Of a stretch of DNA of 64,000 nucleotides, positions 30,597 to 39,574 are shown piece by piece. How positions within the stretch are numbered: position 1 is the stretch's first letter; each line of letters begins with the position of its first letter. Source of the stretch: Bacteroidota bacterium (GTDB lineage: Bacteria > Bacteroidota > Bacteroidia > UKL13-3). Location: the NCBI GenBank assembly GCA_027488905.1, contig JAIYAT010000039.1, positions 1-64,000 on the forward strand. Reading direction: 5' to 3'. Under the pieces are notes generated by a model, which ran no database searches, had not been told where the DNA came from, and was given only the letters and a program-made list of their open reading frames with translations. The position numbers and the translations under genes are program-made.

Positions 30597-31571
30597 TTAC
30601 CAACCCAATATCCAAGCAAATATGAGCGGCGCAACTATTGTGGCATCGCTCTCTACAATGAATTTTGGAGTATGAATGTCTAATTTTCCCCAAGTAATTT
30701 TCTCGTTTGGTACAGCTCCGCTATATGATCCATAGGAAGTTGTAGAGTCACTAATTTGACAGAAATAACTCCAAAACGGAATATTTTCCATTTCCATGTC
30801 TTGGTATAGCATTGGTACCACACAAATAGGAAAATCTCCAGCTATTCCGCCTCCAATTTGGAAAAATCCTATGCCTTTTCCTTCTGAGTTTTTAACATAC
30901 CAATCAGCTAACCATGCCATGTATTCAATACCTGATTTCATTGTAACTGCTTTTATCTCATTTTTAATCACATATGAGGCAAAAATGTTTCCCATGGTAG
31001 AATCTTCCCAACCAGGAACTACAATTGGTAAATTCTTTTTTGCAGCAGCAAGCATCCAGCTGTCCTTTGGATCAATTTCATAATACTGCTCTAATTCACC
31101 ACTTAATAGTATTTTATACATATACTCATGCGGAAAAAATCTTTCTCCGGCAGTATCAGCATCCTTCCATATTTTATGAATATGTTTTTGAAGCCTTCTA
31201 AAAGCCTCCTCTTCAGGAATACATGTGTCGGTAACCCTGTTAAAATGATTTTCTAATAGGTTCCATTCATCCTGCGGACTTAAATCTCTATAGTTTGGAA
31301 CTCTTTTATAATGAGAATGGGCCACAAGGTTCATAATATCCTCTTCCAAATTTGCTCCCGTGCATGAAATAATGGCAATTTTATCTTGCCTAATCATTTC
31401 TGCTAATGACTTTCCTAACTCAGCTGTGCTCATTGCTCCTGCTAAAGTTACCATCATTTTTCCACCTTCTAAAAGATGTGTTTCATATCCTTTGGCAGCA
31501 TCAACTAATGCAGCAGCATTAAAATGTTTATAATGCGATTCGATAAAATTACTAATTGGTCCTTTATTCAT
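30597..31571 (-). CDS. Deoxyhypusine synthase-like protein
   Basis: 324 residues covering the whole DHS fold. Visible are MMVTLAGAMSTAELGKSL near 39-56, IISCTGANLEEDI near 89-101 and the C-terminal active-site region, which keeps WGKL with Lys296 where eukaryotic DHS has its catalytic lysine. Eukaryotic DHS modifies eIF5A, which bacteria lack. Bacterial members have been linked to polyamine metabolism, for example homospermidine synthesis, so that is the likeliest role. It sits 11 bases downstream of pheS and is probably co-transcribed. Confidence 0.82.
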   Translation of the reverse strand: MNKGPISNFIESHYKHFNAAALVDAAKGYETHLLEGGKMMVTLAGAMSTAELGKSLAEMIRQDKIAIISCTGANLEEDIMNLVAHSHYKRVPNYRDLSPQDEWNLLENHFNRVTDTCIPEEEAFRRLQKHIHKIWKDADTAGERFFPHEYMYKILLSGELEQYYEIDPKDSWMLAAAKKNLPIVVPGWEDSTMGNIFASYVIKNEIKAVTMKSGIEYMAWLADWYVKNSEGKGIGFFQIGGGIAGDFPICVVPMLYQDMEMENIPFWSYFCQISDSTTSYGSYSGAVPNEKITWGKLDIHTPKFIVESDATIVAPLIFAWILGW

Positions 31572-31582
31572 TTCTTTTTTAA

Positions 31583-32599
31583 TTAAATACTCTCAAACTG
31601 TTTTAAAAATCGAGTGTCATTGTTAAAATAAGTGCGCAAATCCTTTACCTCAAATTTTAACATTGCTATTCGTTCAATACCCATTCCGAACGCAAAGCCT
31701 GAATATTTTTCTGGGTCTATATTGCTTGATTTTAGTACATTAGGGTCAATCATTCCACAACCTAAAATTTCTAACCAACCAGTGTATTTACACACATTAC
31801 AACCCTTTCCCTTGCACAATAAACAGCTTATATCCATTTCAGCACTTGGTTCAGTAAAAGGAAAATAACTAGGTCTGAACCTAACATTTACGTCGTTTCC
31901 AAATAATTCCTGTACAAAATAATATAAGGTTTGCTTTAAATCAGCAAAACTCACATTTTCATCAATAAATATACCTTCAATTTGATGAAAGAAACAATTA
32001 GCTCTAGCCGAAATCGCTTCATTTCTATAAACTCTACCAGGCATAATTGCTCGAATTGGTGGTTTTTGCTTTTCCATTAACCTTACCTGTACTGAACTTG
32101 TATGTGTTCTCAGCGCAATATCCTCCGATATAAAAAATGTGTCCTGCATATCTCTAGCCGGATGATTTTTTGGAAAATTAAGTGCAGAGAAATTGTGCCA
32201 ATCATCTTCAATTTCTGGACCTTCATGGTATACAAACCCTAATTTCTTAAAAATAGTAATGATTTCATTTTCAACTTGGTTCAAAGGATGCCTTGTTCCA
32301 TTAAAAATTGTCTCAGCTGGTAAAGTAAAATCAACTAAATTATTGGTACTTTTATTTGTGCTTTCGGTAAATATTAATAAAGCTTCATCAAGCTTTTCCT
32401 GAGCAAGCTTTTTAATATTATTAAGTTTGAGACCAATGTCCTTCTTTTGGTCATTTGGGATGGTTTTAAATTGCTCAAATAAGTCATTTAATTCACCCTT
32501 TTTAGATAAAAATTGAAGTCTATATTGATCAACCTGTTCTTTAGCTTTGATTTCAAATCTTTCAATTTTATCCTTTATCGATTCCAGACGTTCATTCAT
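31583..32599 (-). CDS. pheS: Phenylalanyl-tRNA synthetase alpha subunit
   Basis: 338 residues from the ATG at 32599 (MNERLESIKDKI), the usual PheS length; a frame extension to 32662 would run through the promoter. The N-terminal coiled coil (~1-85) is followed by a class II catalytic domain. This has PGRVYRNEAISARANCFFHQ (motif 2) and FGMGIERIAMLKF (motif 3). A Cys cluster (CLLCKGKGCNVCKYTGW), common in Bacteroidota PheS, precedes LGCGMIDP. pheT is not adjacent, which is usual when alpha and beta genes are split. Confidence 0.96.
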   Translation of the reverse strand: MNERLESIKDKIERFEIKAKEQVDQYRLQFLSKKGELNDLFEQFKTIPNDQKKDIGLKLNNIKKLAQEKLDEALLIFTESTNKSTNNLVDFTLPAETIFNGTRHPLNQVENEIITIFKKLGFVYHEGPEIEDDWHNFSALNFPKNHPARDMQDTFFISEDIALRTHTSSVQVRLMEKQKPPIRAIMPGRVYRNEAISARANCFFHQIEGIFIDENVSFADLKQTLYYFVQELFGNDVNVRFRPSYFPFTEPSAEMDISCLLCKGKGCNVCKYTGWLEILGCGMIDPNVLKSSNIDPEKYSGFAFGMGIERIAMLKFEVKDLRTYFNNDTRFLKQFESI

Positions 32600-33021
32600 C
32601 AGTTTTAATTTCTTCAAAGGTATTATTAGCTGGTTCAACCTGCAATACTTTTCAACGAACATTATAATATGTATTTAAATAATAATCTATTTAATCTAAT
32701 AGTAATAGAGATGTTAATATGGTTGATATTTTCTATTTTGATTATTTGATTTTGTACTTATAAATATTAATTAACATTTTTTTAACTTTGTATTATTTTG
32801 TATTTCTTATAGTTATATTTTTTTGTGGGCTATATTCTTTGTCTTTTAGAGTATATTGAGGAAAAGTTTTTTCTAATGTTAATGTTGAGTTTTATGATCT
32901 TTTTCCCCATTCAAAATATTTTTAGTAACTGTATTTTCTACTCTTAATGTAAATGTTGATTAGTTATTAATTTATTAACACGTTACATACCCTTTTTAGT
33001 CATACATCTGTATAAAGTTAT
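32600..33021. other. 422-bp very AT-rich spacer, candidate replication origin
   Basis: The longest gene-free stretch in the window and visibly the most AT-rich, with long T and A runs. It holds the pheS promoter at its left end. ATGTTAAT occurs at 32711 and 32876 and, inverted, at 32770. A 15-base direct repeat with one mismatch lies at 32874-32888 and 32945-32959. A weak DnaA-box-like TTATTAACA (8 of 9) is at 32972. No perfect DnaA box was found. Hand-sampled GC skew changes sign-direction here. The origin assignment is inference. Confidence 0.4.
32615..32645 (-). promoter_or_regulatory. Promoter of pheS
   Basis: Minus strand: TTG (32643-32645), 20 bases, TACCTTTG (32615-32622), ending 15 bases before the ATG at 32599. 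Good fit, and it fixes the pheS start. Confidence 0.55.
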
Positions 33022-34632
33022 CTAATCAAATGTTAGTTCTTCATTGGTAAGTATTATTTCAGTTTCCCAGTTTGCCTTTATTTTGAGTTCGTTATTTAGG
33101 ATTTTTATTAATTCTGGCTGCTGTCTAGTAACAATATTGCCGTCGTCCCATTTATTATTTGCATTGGTATCATTTACAAGTCTTAATATATATGTTCCTG
33201 GCTTTATGTATTTTAGTATATTATTTCCCTTATTAAGCTTCTCATTATAAATAACATCTTTATTATCTTTTATTTGAATTAGAATATTATTACTATTTGT
33301 GCTATTACTAATTATGTTTATTGTTCCAAAGTCTTCTTGATTAGGTATTGTGAATTTTATATTTTGACCTTTACTGTATTTTTTATAAATATTCTTTGTT
33401 GCAGAATCTTTTATTTCTAAACTATAATTTATAGTTTCTTCTAGTTTTTTACTTAGATAGTAATTGAATGGATCTAGTTTTTTCCACTCTAAGTTTTGAA
33501 TTATTATACTGTCCTGTTTAAGAATAAGTTTTTCTGAAGCAAATTCTGTAACAGGCTGTTTAAACTGTATATGTATGGAGTCACCTTGTTTTTCAGGTAC
33601 TGTTATATTTATTGTTTGTTCTTCAACATCTTTTGACTTTATTCTTTTACCTGTAATTGTAATAGTATCTTTAATTAAATTTCTTTTAAGTGTAAATCTT
33701 TGTGGTAAAGAATCATTTGATAAACCTAGGTAAAATTGAATGGTATCATATTTTTCATTACCTTTTATTTTCTTGTAATAATTTGGTGCTGAATTGTTTA
33801 AAGGAACTATTTCTGCATTTATATGGTCATATATGATAAATTTAATTATTCCTATTTTATTATAAACCGTATCAATTAGTTTATCAGATTGATAATCAGG
33901 TTGTTTAAATAATTTTATGTTTATTTCTTCGTTATTTTTATCTGTGTTAAGAGTTTCATTGTAGAATCCTATTTTTTCACTTTTATCAATTTGATTGTTG
34001 TTGTTTTCATCTTTAAATGCTAAGATTTCAAAAGTATTGGATGGAATATTTGTTAAATTGTATGTCCCATTTTCGTTTGTCTTTGTTAAGTATGTTATTT
34101 CTTTTTTATAAATAACACTATCTTTATTTTGAGGTAATTTACTCAATGCTACTGTTATATCCTTTATTGGTAGATTTGTTTCTGAGTCTAGAATTATTCC
34201 TTTTATTTGGCTTGAATCAATCCATCTTCCTGTTGAAAAGATGAAGTTATAGTTTTCTATTAGTTTACCTTCATGTATATCTGAAATGGCATTCCCAATG
34301 TTAATAGTATAGGTTGTATTTGTGTCTAAAGATTTCTTGATAAACTGTATTTCAAGTTTTTTTCCATTTGTAACAATAATTGGTTTTTGAGTAATCTTAG
34401 GAGAGATAATTATATTCTTTAATTCTTTGATTTGAATGTATTCATCAAATATTATTTCAGCTTTCTCTGAATTAAATTGTATAGTTTTATTTATTGGTTT
34501 TGAACCAATTACTTTTGGTGGAATTTCATCCTTCTGCCCTCCATCAGGTGGAACTTGTTGTGCACAGCCTATCAGGATTAAAAGCATGATAGAAACATAT
34601 AAGACAGTAACAAATGGAATTTTAATCTTCAT
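33022..34632 (-). CDS. Lipoprotein with Ig-like (Big_5-type) domain
   Basis: 536 residues. A lipoprotein signal peptide (LILIGCAQQ) is followed by PPDGGQKDEIPPKVIGSKP, which opens an Ig-like Big_5 domain (about 38-133). This start is typical of a widespread Bacteroidota outer-surface lipoprotein family. Later stretches include a carboxypeptidase-regulatory-like segment near 145-220 (KGIILDSETNLPIKD). The role is unknown. It is the last gene of a seven-gene cluster and overlaps the methyltransferase gene by 11 bases. The coding strand is very A-rich. Confidence 0.78.
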   Translation of the reverse strand: MKIKIPFVTVLYVSIMLLILIGCAQQVPPDGGQKDEIPPKVIGSKPINKTIQFNSEKAEIIFDEYIQIKELKNIIISPKITQKPIIVTNGKKLEIQFIKKSLDTNTTYTINIGNAISDIHEGKLIENYNFIFSTGRWIDSSQIKGIILDSETNLPIKDITVALSKLPQNKDSVIYKKEITYLTKTNENGTYNLTNIPSNTFEILAFKDENNNNQIDKSEKIGFYNETLNTDKNNEEINIKLFKQPDYQSDKLIDTVYNKIGIIKFIIYDHINAEIVPLNNSAPNYYKKIKGNEKYDTIQFYLGLSNDSLPQRFTLKRNLIKDTITITGKRIKSKDVEEQTINITVPEKQGDSIHIQFKQPVTEFASEKLILKQDSIIIQNLEWKKLDPFNYYLSKKLEETINYSLEIKDSATKNIYKKYSKGQNIKFTIPNQEDFGTINIISNSTNSNNILIQIKDNKDVIYNEKLNKGNNILKYIKPGTYILRLVNDTNANNKWDDGNIVTRQQPELIKILNNELKIKANWETEIILTNEELTFD

Positions 34633-35521
34633 TATGTTTTACTATAAACATTATACTTGAATAGTTTTTTGTAAACAATGCAGATAGATTCGATATTCCT
34701 CCAATTAAGGCTCCTTTTAACATAGTCAATTTATTATTACTATGAATCTCACTTCTCATAGAAATATAAGGTGCATCAAAAATTAGTGCTTTTTCTGCTA
34801 CTACTTTAAATCCATATTTCTGCATTAAGTGTTTAAATGATTTTCTATTAAAATGTAGCAGATGACGAGGTACGTCGTATCCATCCCAAAACTTCTTATA
34901 GTATTTTGCGTCAAATGAATCATTTATTGGAACTGCAATAAACATAGTTCCATTAGATTTTAGAACTCTTTTTAGGAATTGCATTCTTTCATCTATTCTG
35001 TGGACATGTTCAAGTACATGCCATTGAGTTATGATTTCATAAGTTTCATTAGGTATTGAATTAAGATTTGATTCATTTAGCACTTCTATGTTAAAGTTTT
35101 CTTTAACATATTTTATTGCATCGTCTGATACATCTGCCGCATCAAATTCGAAATTTTTGTCAGCTTTAACGCCGTTTATAAAATATCCCATTCCACAGCC
35201 TAGATCCAGCAACCTTCCATTAGGATTATATTTCTTGATAATATTTAGTTTTCTTTTGATGCTGAAATTTCTTACTATATCATAGAGTGTATATATGAAG
35301 CCTAGATTCTTTTTTTCTGAACCAGAATGCGATATATATTTATCTGATTGATAATATATGCCAATCTTATTTTCTGTTGGTCTCGGGTTTGTGAATTGAA
35401 GACTACAGTTTTTGCATAATGTAATTTTGAAGTTTTCGCTTGAAGAAACATAATCCTTACAAGTTAGTAGTTCTGTAATTTCTATTCCAGAACATATCTG
35501 ACATTTAGTTAAATTTTCCAC
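34622..35521 (-). CDS. SAM-dependent methyltransferase with N-terminal zinc-ribbon-like segment
   Basis: 299 residues. The first 45 residues hold two Cys pairs (CQICSG and CKNCSLQFTNPRP), a pattern typical of Methyltransf_23 proteins. The SAM domain follows, with RLLDLGCGMGYF near 105, DAADVSDDAI and ITQWHVLEHVHR. Such proteins often modify sugars, lipids or quinone precursors; the substrate here is unknown. It starts 15 bases after mnmG and overlaps the lipoprotein gene by 11 bases. Confidence 0.8.
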   Translation of the reverse strand: MENLTKCQICSGIEITELLTCKDYVSSSENFKITLCKNCSLQFTNPRPTENKIGIYYQSDKYISHSGSEKKNLGFIYTLYDIVRNFSIKRKLNIIKKYNPNGRLLDLGCGMGYFINGVKADKNFEFDAADVSDDAIKYVKENFNIEVLNESNLNSIPNETYEIITQWHVLEHVHRIDERMQFLKRVLKSNGTMFIAVPINDSFDAKYYKKFWDGYDVPRHLLHFNRKSFKHLMQKYGFKVVAEKALIFDAPYISMRSEIHSNNKLTMLKGALIGGISNLSALFTKNYSSIMFIVKHNED

Positions 35522-35536
35522 GGTTGCAAATTACAA

Positions 35537-37402
35537 TTATCTTCCTAAATGTACCATAAGAATAGATATGTCTGAAGGTGCAATACCGCTAATTCTTGCT
35601 GCTTGACCCAACGATTTTGGTTTTTGTTTGATGAGTTTTTCTCTGGCCTCTAGTGATAATGATTTAACATCTCTAAAATCAAAATCATCTTTGATTCTTA
35701 TATTCTCTAGTCTATTCATTTTTTCTACAAGTAATTGCTCTTTTTCCAAGTAACCTTCATACTTCATTAATATTTCGGCTTGCAGTAAGCTATCATTGTT
35801 ATAATGTATTAGATTGCTTTTTAGTTCTTCAGAAGCTACCATGATATCTTGAATACCTATTTGTGGCCTACTGAGAATTTGAAATAGTTTATAGTTCTGT
35901 TTTATTGCACTTGTTTCTTTAGATTCTAATAAAGTATTTATCTCATTCGGATTTATTGAAGTGTTTTTAAAGTATTTGATTATTTCTTCTGTTTCTTTTA
36001 TTTTATCATTTACCATATTTAAGCGTTCTTTATTAGCTAAGCCTATTAAGTGGGATTTTTCTGTTAATCTTATGTCAGCATTGTCCTGTCTTAGCATTAG
36101 CCTATATTCAGCTCTAGAGGTAAACATTCTATAAGGTTCATCAGTACCTTTGTTTACTAAATCGTCAATTAGTACTCCAATATACGCTTCTGATCTACCT
36201 AGTATGAATTCTTCTTTATTGTTTATTTTTTGATGAGCATTTATACCGGCAATTAATCCTTGACATGCAGCTTCTTCGTAACCAGTAGTTCCGTTTATTT
36301 GGCCTGCAAAATATAAATGTTTAATGTTTTTTGATTCTAATGTTAGTTCTAATTGAGTAGGTGGAAAATAGTCATATTCTATTGCATACCCAGGTCTGAA
36401 AATTTTAGCATTTTCAAATCCTGGAATTAGTCGAATTGCTTTAAGTTGTATATTGTCTGGTAGTGAAGTTGAAAATCCATTTACATATATCTCTATGGTG
36501 TTCCATCCCTCTGGTTCAACAAATATTTGATGTCTTTCACGTTCAGCAAATCTATTAATTTTGTCTTCTATCGATGGACAATAGCGAGGTCCAAGTCCTT
36601 GTATTCTTCCTGCATACATTGGTGAGTCGTCAAAACCTTCCTTAAGTACTTCGTGTACATTTTGGTTTGTATAAGTAATCCAGCATGGTAGCTGCCTTGT
36701 TATGTTTCTAGTATTTTTTAAGTAAGAGAATTTATCTGGATTTTCATCTCCTTCTTGAATTTCCATTTTGGAGTAATCAAGGCTTCTTCCATCTACACGT
36801 GGTGGTGTGCCTGTTTTCATTCTCCCTGATTCGTATCCTAAACTCTTCAGTTGTTCTGTGATTCCTGTAGCAGCTTTTTCACCTATTCTTCCGCCACCAA
36901 ATTGTTTTTGACCAATATGAATTATTCCATTAAGGAATGTTCCGTTTGTGATAATAACAGATTTTGCCTTTATTCTTTGTCCCATTCCTGTTATTACACC
37001 TGTAGCCATTCCACCTTCAATGATTAATTCATTGACCATGTCTTGCCAAAAGTCAACATTTCTGGTTTGTTCTAATAATTCTCTCCAATAATTTGTGAAT
37101 AGTGTCCTATCATTTTGAGATCTTGGACTCCACATAGCTGGACCTTTTGACCTGTTTAGCATACGAAATTGTATGGTTGATTTATCACTTACTATTCCAG
37201 AATAGCCACCTAAAGCATCTATTTCTCTAACTATTTGACCTTTTGCTATACCTCCCATTGCTGGATTACAACTCATCTGAGCAATCTTAGTCATATCCAT
37301 AGTTATTAGTAAGACTCTAGAGCCTAGATTTGCCGCTACTGCTGCTGCTTCACATCCAGCATGACCCGCACCAACCACTATTACATCGTACCTTTCAAAC
37401 AT
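35537..37402 (-). CDS. mnmG: tRNA uridine-5-carboxymethylaminomethyl modification enzyme MnmG
   Basis: 621 residues, the usual length. With MnmE it installs the (carboxymethyl)aminomethyl group at U34 of several tRNAs, using FAD. Visible are the FAD-binding VVGAGHAGCEAA at 10-21, the signatures GPRYCPSIEDK and NGTTGYEEAACQGLIAGINA, and a C-terminal helical domain that in this family binds MnmE and tRNA. It lies between ybeY (20 bases upstream) and a methyltransferase. In many bacteria mnmG (gidA) lies near the replication origin, which fits the parS sites beside it. Confidence 0.97.
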   Translation of the reverse strand: MFERYDVIVVGAGHAGCEAAAVAANLGSRVLLITMDMTKIAQMSCNPAMGGIAKGQIVREIDALGGYSGIVSDKSTIQFRMLNRSKGPAMWSPRSQNDRTLFTNYWRELLEQTRNVDFWQDMVNELIIEGGMATGVITGMGQRIKAKSVIITNGTFLNGIIHIGQKQFGGGRIGEKAATGITEQLKSLGYESGRMKTGTPPRVDGRSLDYSKMEIQEGDENPDKFSYLKNTRNITRQLPCWITYTNQNVHEVLKEGFDDSPMYAGRIQGLGPRYCPSIEDKINRFAERERHQIFVEPEGWNTIEIYVNGFSTSLPDNIQLKAIRLIPGFENAKIFRPGYAIEYDYFPPTQLELTLESKNIKHLYFAGQINGTTGYEEAACQGLIAGINAHQKINNKEEFILGRSEAYIGVLIDDLVNKGTDEPYRMFTSRAEYRLMLRQDNADIRLTEKSHLIGLANKERLNMVNDKIKETEEIIKYFKNTSINPNEINTLLESKETSAIKQNYKLFQILSRPQIGIQDIMVASEELKSNLIHYNNDSLLQAEILMKYEGYLEKEQLLVEKMNRLENIRIKDDFDFRDVKSLSLEAREKLIKQKPKSLGQAARISGIAPSDISILMVHLGR

Positions 37403-37422
37403 CTTCTTATATTTTATTTTTG

Positions 37423-37872
37423 TTATTCCACGTGAAACATGGCATTGAATTTTGCTATAGCATTTTCTTCCAGTACCCTCATGTTCCTTTTGTCTGTATC
37501 TTTTTTATCTTTAAAGCCGCATAGGTGCAAAAGACCATGTATAATTACTCTTAATTCTTCTTCTTTGTAGGACGCATTATGAATTTTTGCATTTTCTTTT
37601 ATGCGTTCTATGCTTATGTAAATGTCACCCTCAATTTTTTTATTATTTGTTTCATCTCTTAAGTCAAATGTAATGATATCTGTTAACGTGTCATGATTAA
37701 GATATGATTGATTTATTTTTAATAGAAATGCGTCATTGCCAAAGGTATAAGACAAGCTTTCTATTGCATGACTATGTTCCTTGGATACTTCTAAAATCCA
37801 GCTTTTTATGTTTTTCTTTTTATTTTGAATTTTTACTTCAACTTCATTGAAGCTTATTTTAGTTGATGACAT
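37423..37872 (-). CDS. ybeY: Endoribonuclease YbeY (rRNA maturation)
   Basis: 149 residues. YbeY is a zinc endoribonuclease in 16S rRNA maturation and ribosome quality control. The metal motif appears as HGLLHLCGF with His112 and His116. The third ligand, usually a His six residues on, is Asp122 here, as I recall for other Bacteroidota. It overlaps the upstream secreted-protein gene by 14 bases and precedes mnmG by 20 bases. Its last codons (FHVE, stop) are the ones that encode a parS-like site. Confidence 0.93.
   Translation of the reverse strand: MSSTKISFNEVEVKIQNKKKNIKSWILEVSKEHSHAIESLSYTFGNDAFLLKINQSYLNHDTLTDIITFDLRDETNNKKIEGDIYISIERIKENAKIHNASYKEEELRVIIHGLLHLCGFKDKKDTDKRNMRVLEENAIAKFNAMFHVE
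37424..37439. other. parS-like ParB-binding site 1
   Basis: TATTCCACGTGAAACA matches the bacterial parS sequence TGTTCCACGTGAAACA at 15 of 16 positions. It covers the last codons and stop of ybeY, just upstream of mnmG. Confidence 0.75.
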
Positions 37873-39574
37873 TTATTGTTCCTTTTAATTGTACTATTTC
37901 TTCATTCCTTTTTATTTTTGCAATAAAGAAGTAGACACCTTGTTGTACAACATTATTGTTATTGTCTATTCCTGTCCATGGCGAGCTTAAGTTGTTTGAT
38001 GAATAGATTTGATTTCCCCATCTGTCATAGATTTCTATTGCACTATTATTAAGTTCTATTGATTTGCCCATAAAAGTAAACGATGAGTTTGTTCCGTTTA
38101 TAACTATTGCATTTGGATAGAATATATCTCCAGTTTCAACACTACAAATTGTATTGCTTCTGCTTTTTGTTCCAAGTGCGCTCTCAATAGCTTCTATGAA
38201 ATAGCAATTTACAGAACCTTGATTTACTATTGTTTCTTCAAAAAAGGTATCACTATTAATCTCTGAGATTGCCATGAAATTTATTGTTTCAGGTATATTA
38301 TTTCCTGATGCTCTGTATATTATGTGTTTTTCTATAGCGTTGTTCCACGTGAAATAGCGTGTCCATGATAGCTTTATATTGTCATTGTTTCTACTTAGGC
38401 CCAAGACGATGTTTCCAGAAACTATTGTTGTATCGGAATAGTATCTGCATGCATTTTTGGATACTAGACGATAGATATTATTTTTATCATCTCGAGAGTT
38501 ATTGTCTATAAACACCTTTGATGTTAAGTTTATTGAACCTATTGAGTCAAATGTAAAAAATTCATTTTTCTTTTCTACTGTGAGTTGACTATAATTGTTT
38601 ATTGGGTTTGGCCTTGCTATTATTGAAATACTCTTGTTTGTATTTGCTGTTACAACCTCAATTTCTGTATTGCTTGGATTACTTGATATTCCTGATTTTA
38701 CCATGAAGCTAGAGTTTGACGTAGAGCTGTATTGATTTCCATGTGCTCTTACAAAATATTCAATCTGACTATTTATTGGAGTGTTTTTGTCAAGATATAC
38801 TCGATTTGTATCTGTAATTTCATCTATCATTAGAAATGAACCCCCATTTAGCCTTCTGAATATGAAGTATTTTTGTGGTTCCCAACCTATATATTTACTC
38901 CAAATTAATTTGACCTCGTTTAGACAAGTGTCTATACTAGTTCTTAACCAAATAGTTTGATGAAAATATTTGCCATAATCTCTTCGATTGTCACAGCTAT
39001 CTGATGAGGTTATATCATAAGTTAATGGTTTTGTTTGCGGATTTATGGGTGATGCATCAATGTAAAATGTGTCAACATAATTCTCTGCAAGTCTCGGGTC
39101 AACTCTATCTGAATTATATAAATAGTAGAATGCAAAATCTGGTGTTTTGTTTTTACTCCAGCCAAGATAGACTTGATTGTTTATTGGATTTACACTTACA
39201 GAATCTAAAATGCTTGAATCAGGCTTTATATCATCTACCATTAATGAATCTGTAAATATTTCCAATGTATCTGTTCCACATATTGTCTTGTATTCTATCT
39301 TATATTCCCAGTTTTTAATTGATGGTATATTTGCATTTTTATGTATGTATGATTTTGAAGCTGTGTTAAGATTTGAATCTAGCTTATAATATTGAGCTGT
39401 TTCGTTTTCCTTTGCATACAAATTGATTGTTCCAAATAGTATGCAGGTATCTATTCCTTCTTGCCAATAAATAGTATTATTTATCCCACTATTACATATT
39501 CTCACAAAAATGATTTTTTGTGCAGTGGTAATTTTTATTGTAAATAGAATTAATATGGTTATTAAGTATTTCAC
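37859..39574 (-). CDS. Type IX-secreted protein with type B (gliding-associated) C-terminal domain
   Basis: 571 residues. A signal peptide (ends TTAQ) is followed by three or four fibronectin-III-like domains with repeated WSKY/WTRY and YFVRAHG or YFIEAIE motifs. The C-terminal ~90 residues are the type B sorting domain: GDIFYPNAIVINGTN, IEIYDRWGNQIYSS, WTGIDNNNNVVQQGVYFF. Such proteins are exported by the type IX system and stay at or leave the surface. It overlaps the upstream peptidase gene by 4 bases and ybeY by 14, so it is embedded in a housekeeping cluster. A second parS-like site lies inside. Confidence 0.85.
   Translation of the reverse strand: MKYLITILILFTIKITTAQKIIFVRICNSGINNTIYWQEGIDTCILFGTINLYAKENETAQYYKLDSNLNTASKSYIHKNANIPSIKNWEYKIEYKTICGTDTLEIFTDSLMVDDIKPDSSILDSVSVNPINNQVYLGWSKNKTPDFAFYYLYNSDRVDPRLAENYVDTFYIDASPINPQTKPLTYDITSSDSCDNRRDYGKYFHQTIWLRTSIDTCLNEVKLIWSKYIGWEPQKYFIFRRLNGGSFLMIDEITDTNRVYLDKNTPINSQIEYFVRAHGNQYSSTSNSSFMVKSGISSNPSNTEIEVVTANTNKSISIIARPNPINNYSQLTVEKKNEFFTFDSIGSINLTSKVFIDNNSRDDKNNIYRLVSKNACRYYSDTTIVSGNIVLGLSRNNDNIKLSWTRYFTWNNAIEKHIIYRASGNNIPETINFMAISEINSDTFFEETIVNQGSVNCYFIEAIESALGTKSRSNTICSVETGDIFYPNAIVINGTNSSFTFMGKSIELNNSAIEIYDRWGNQIYSSNNLSSPWTGIDNNNNVVQQGVYFFIAKIKRNEEIVQLKGTINVIN
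38341..38356. other. parS-like ParB-binding site 2
   Basis: TGTTCCACGTGAAATA matches TGTTCCACGTGAAACA at 15 of 16. It lies 917 bases from site 1 in the same orientation, inside the type B secreted-protein gene. Confidence 0.75.
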
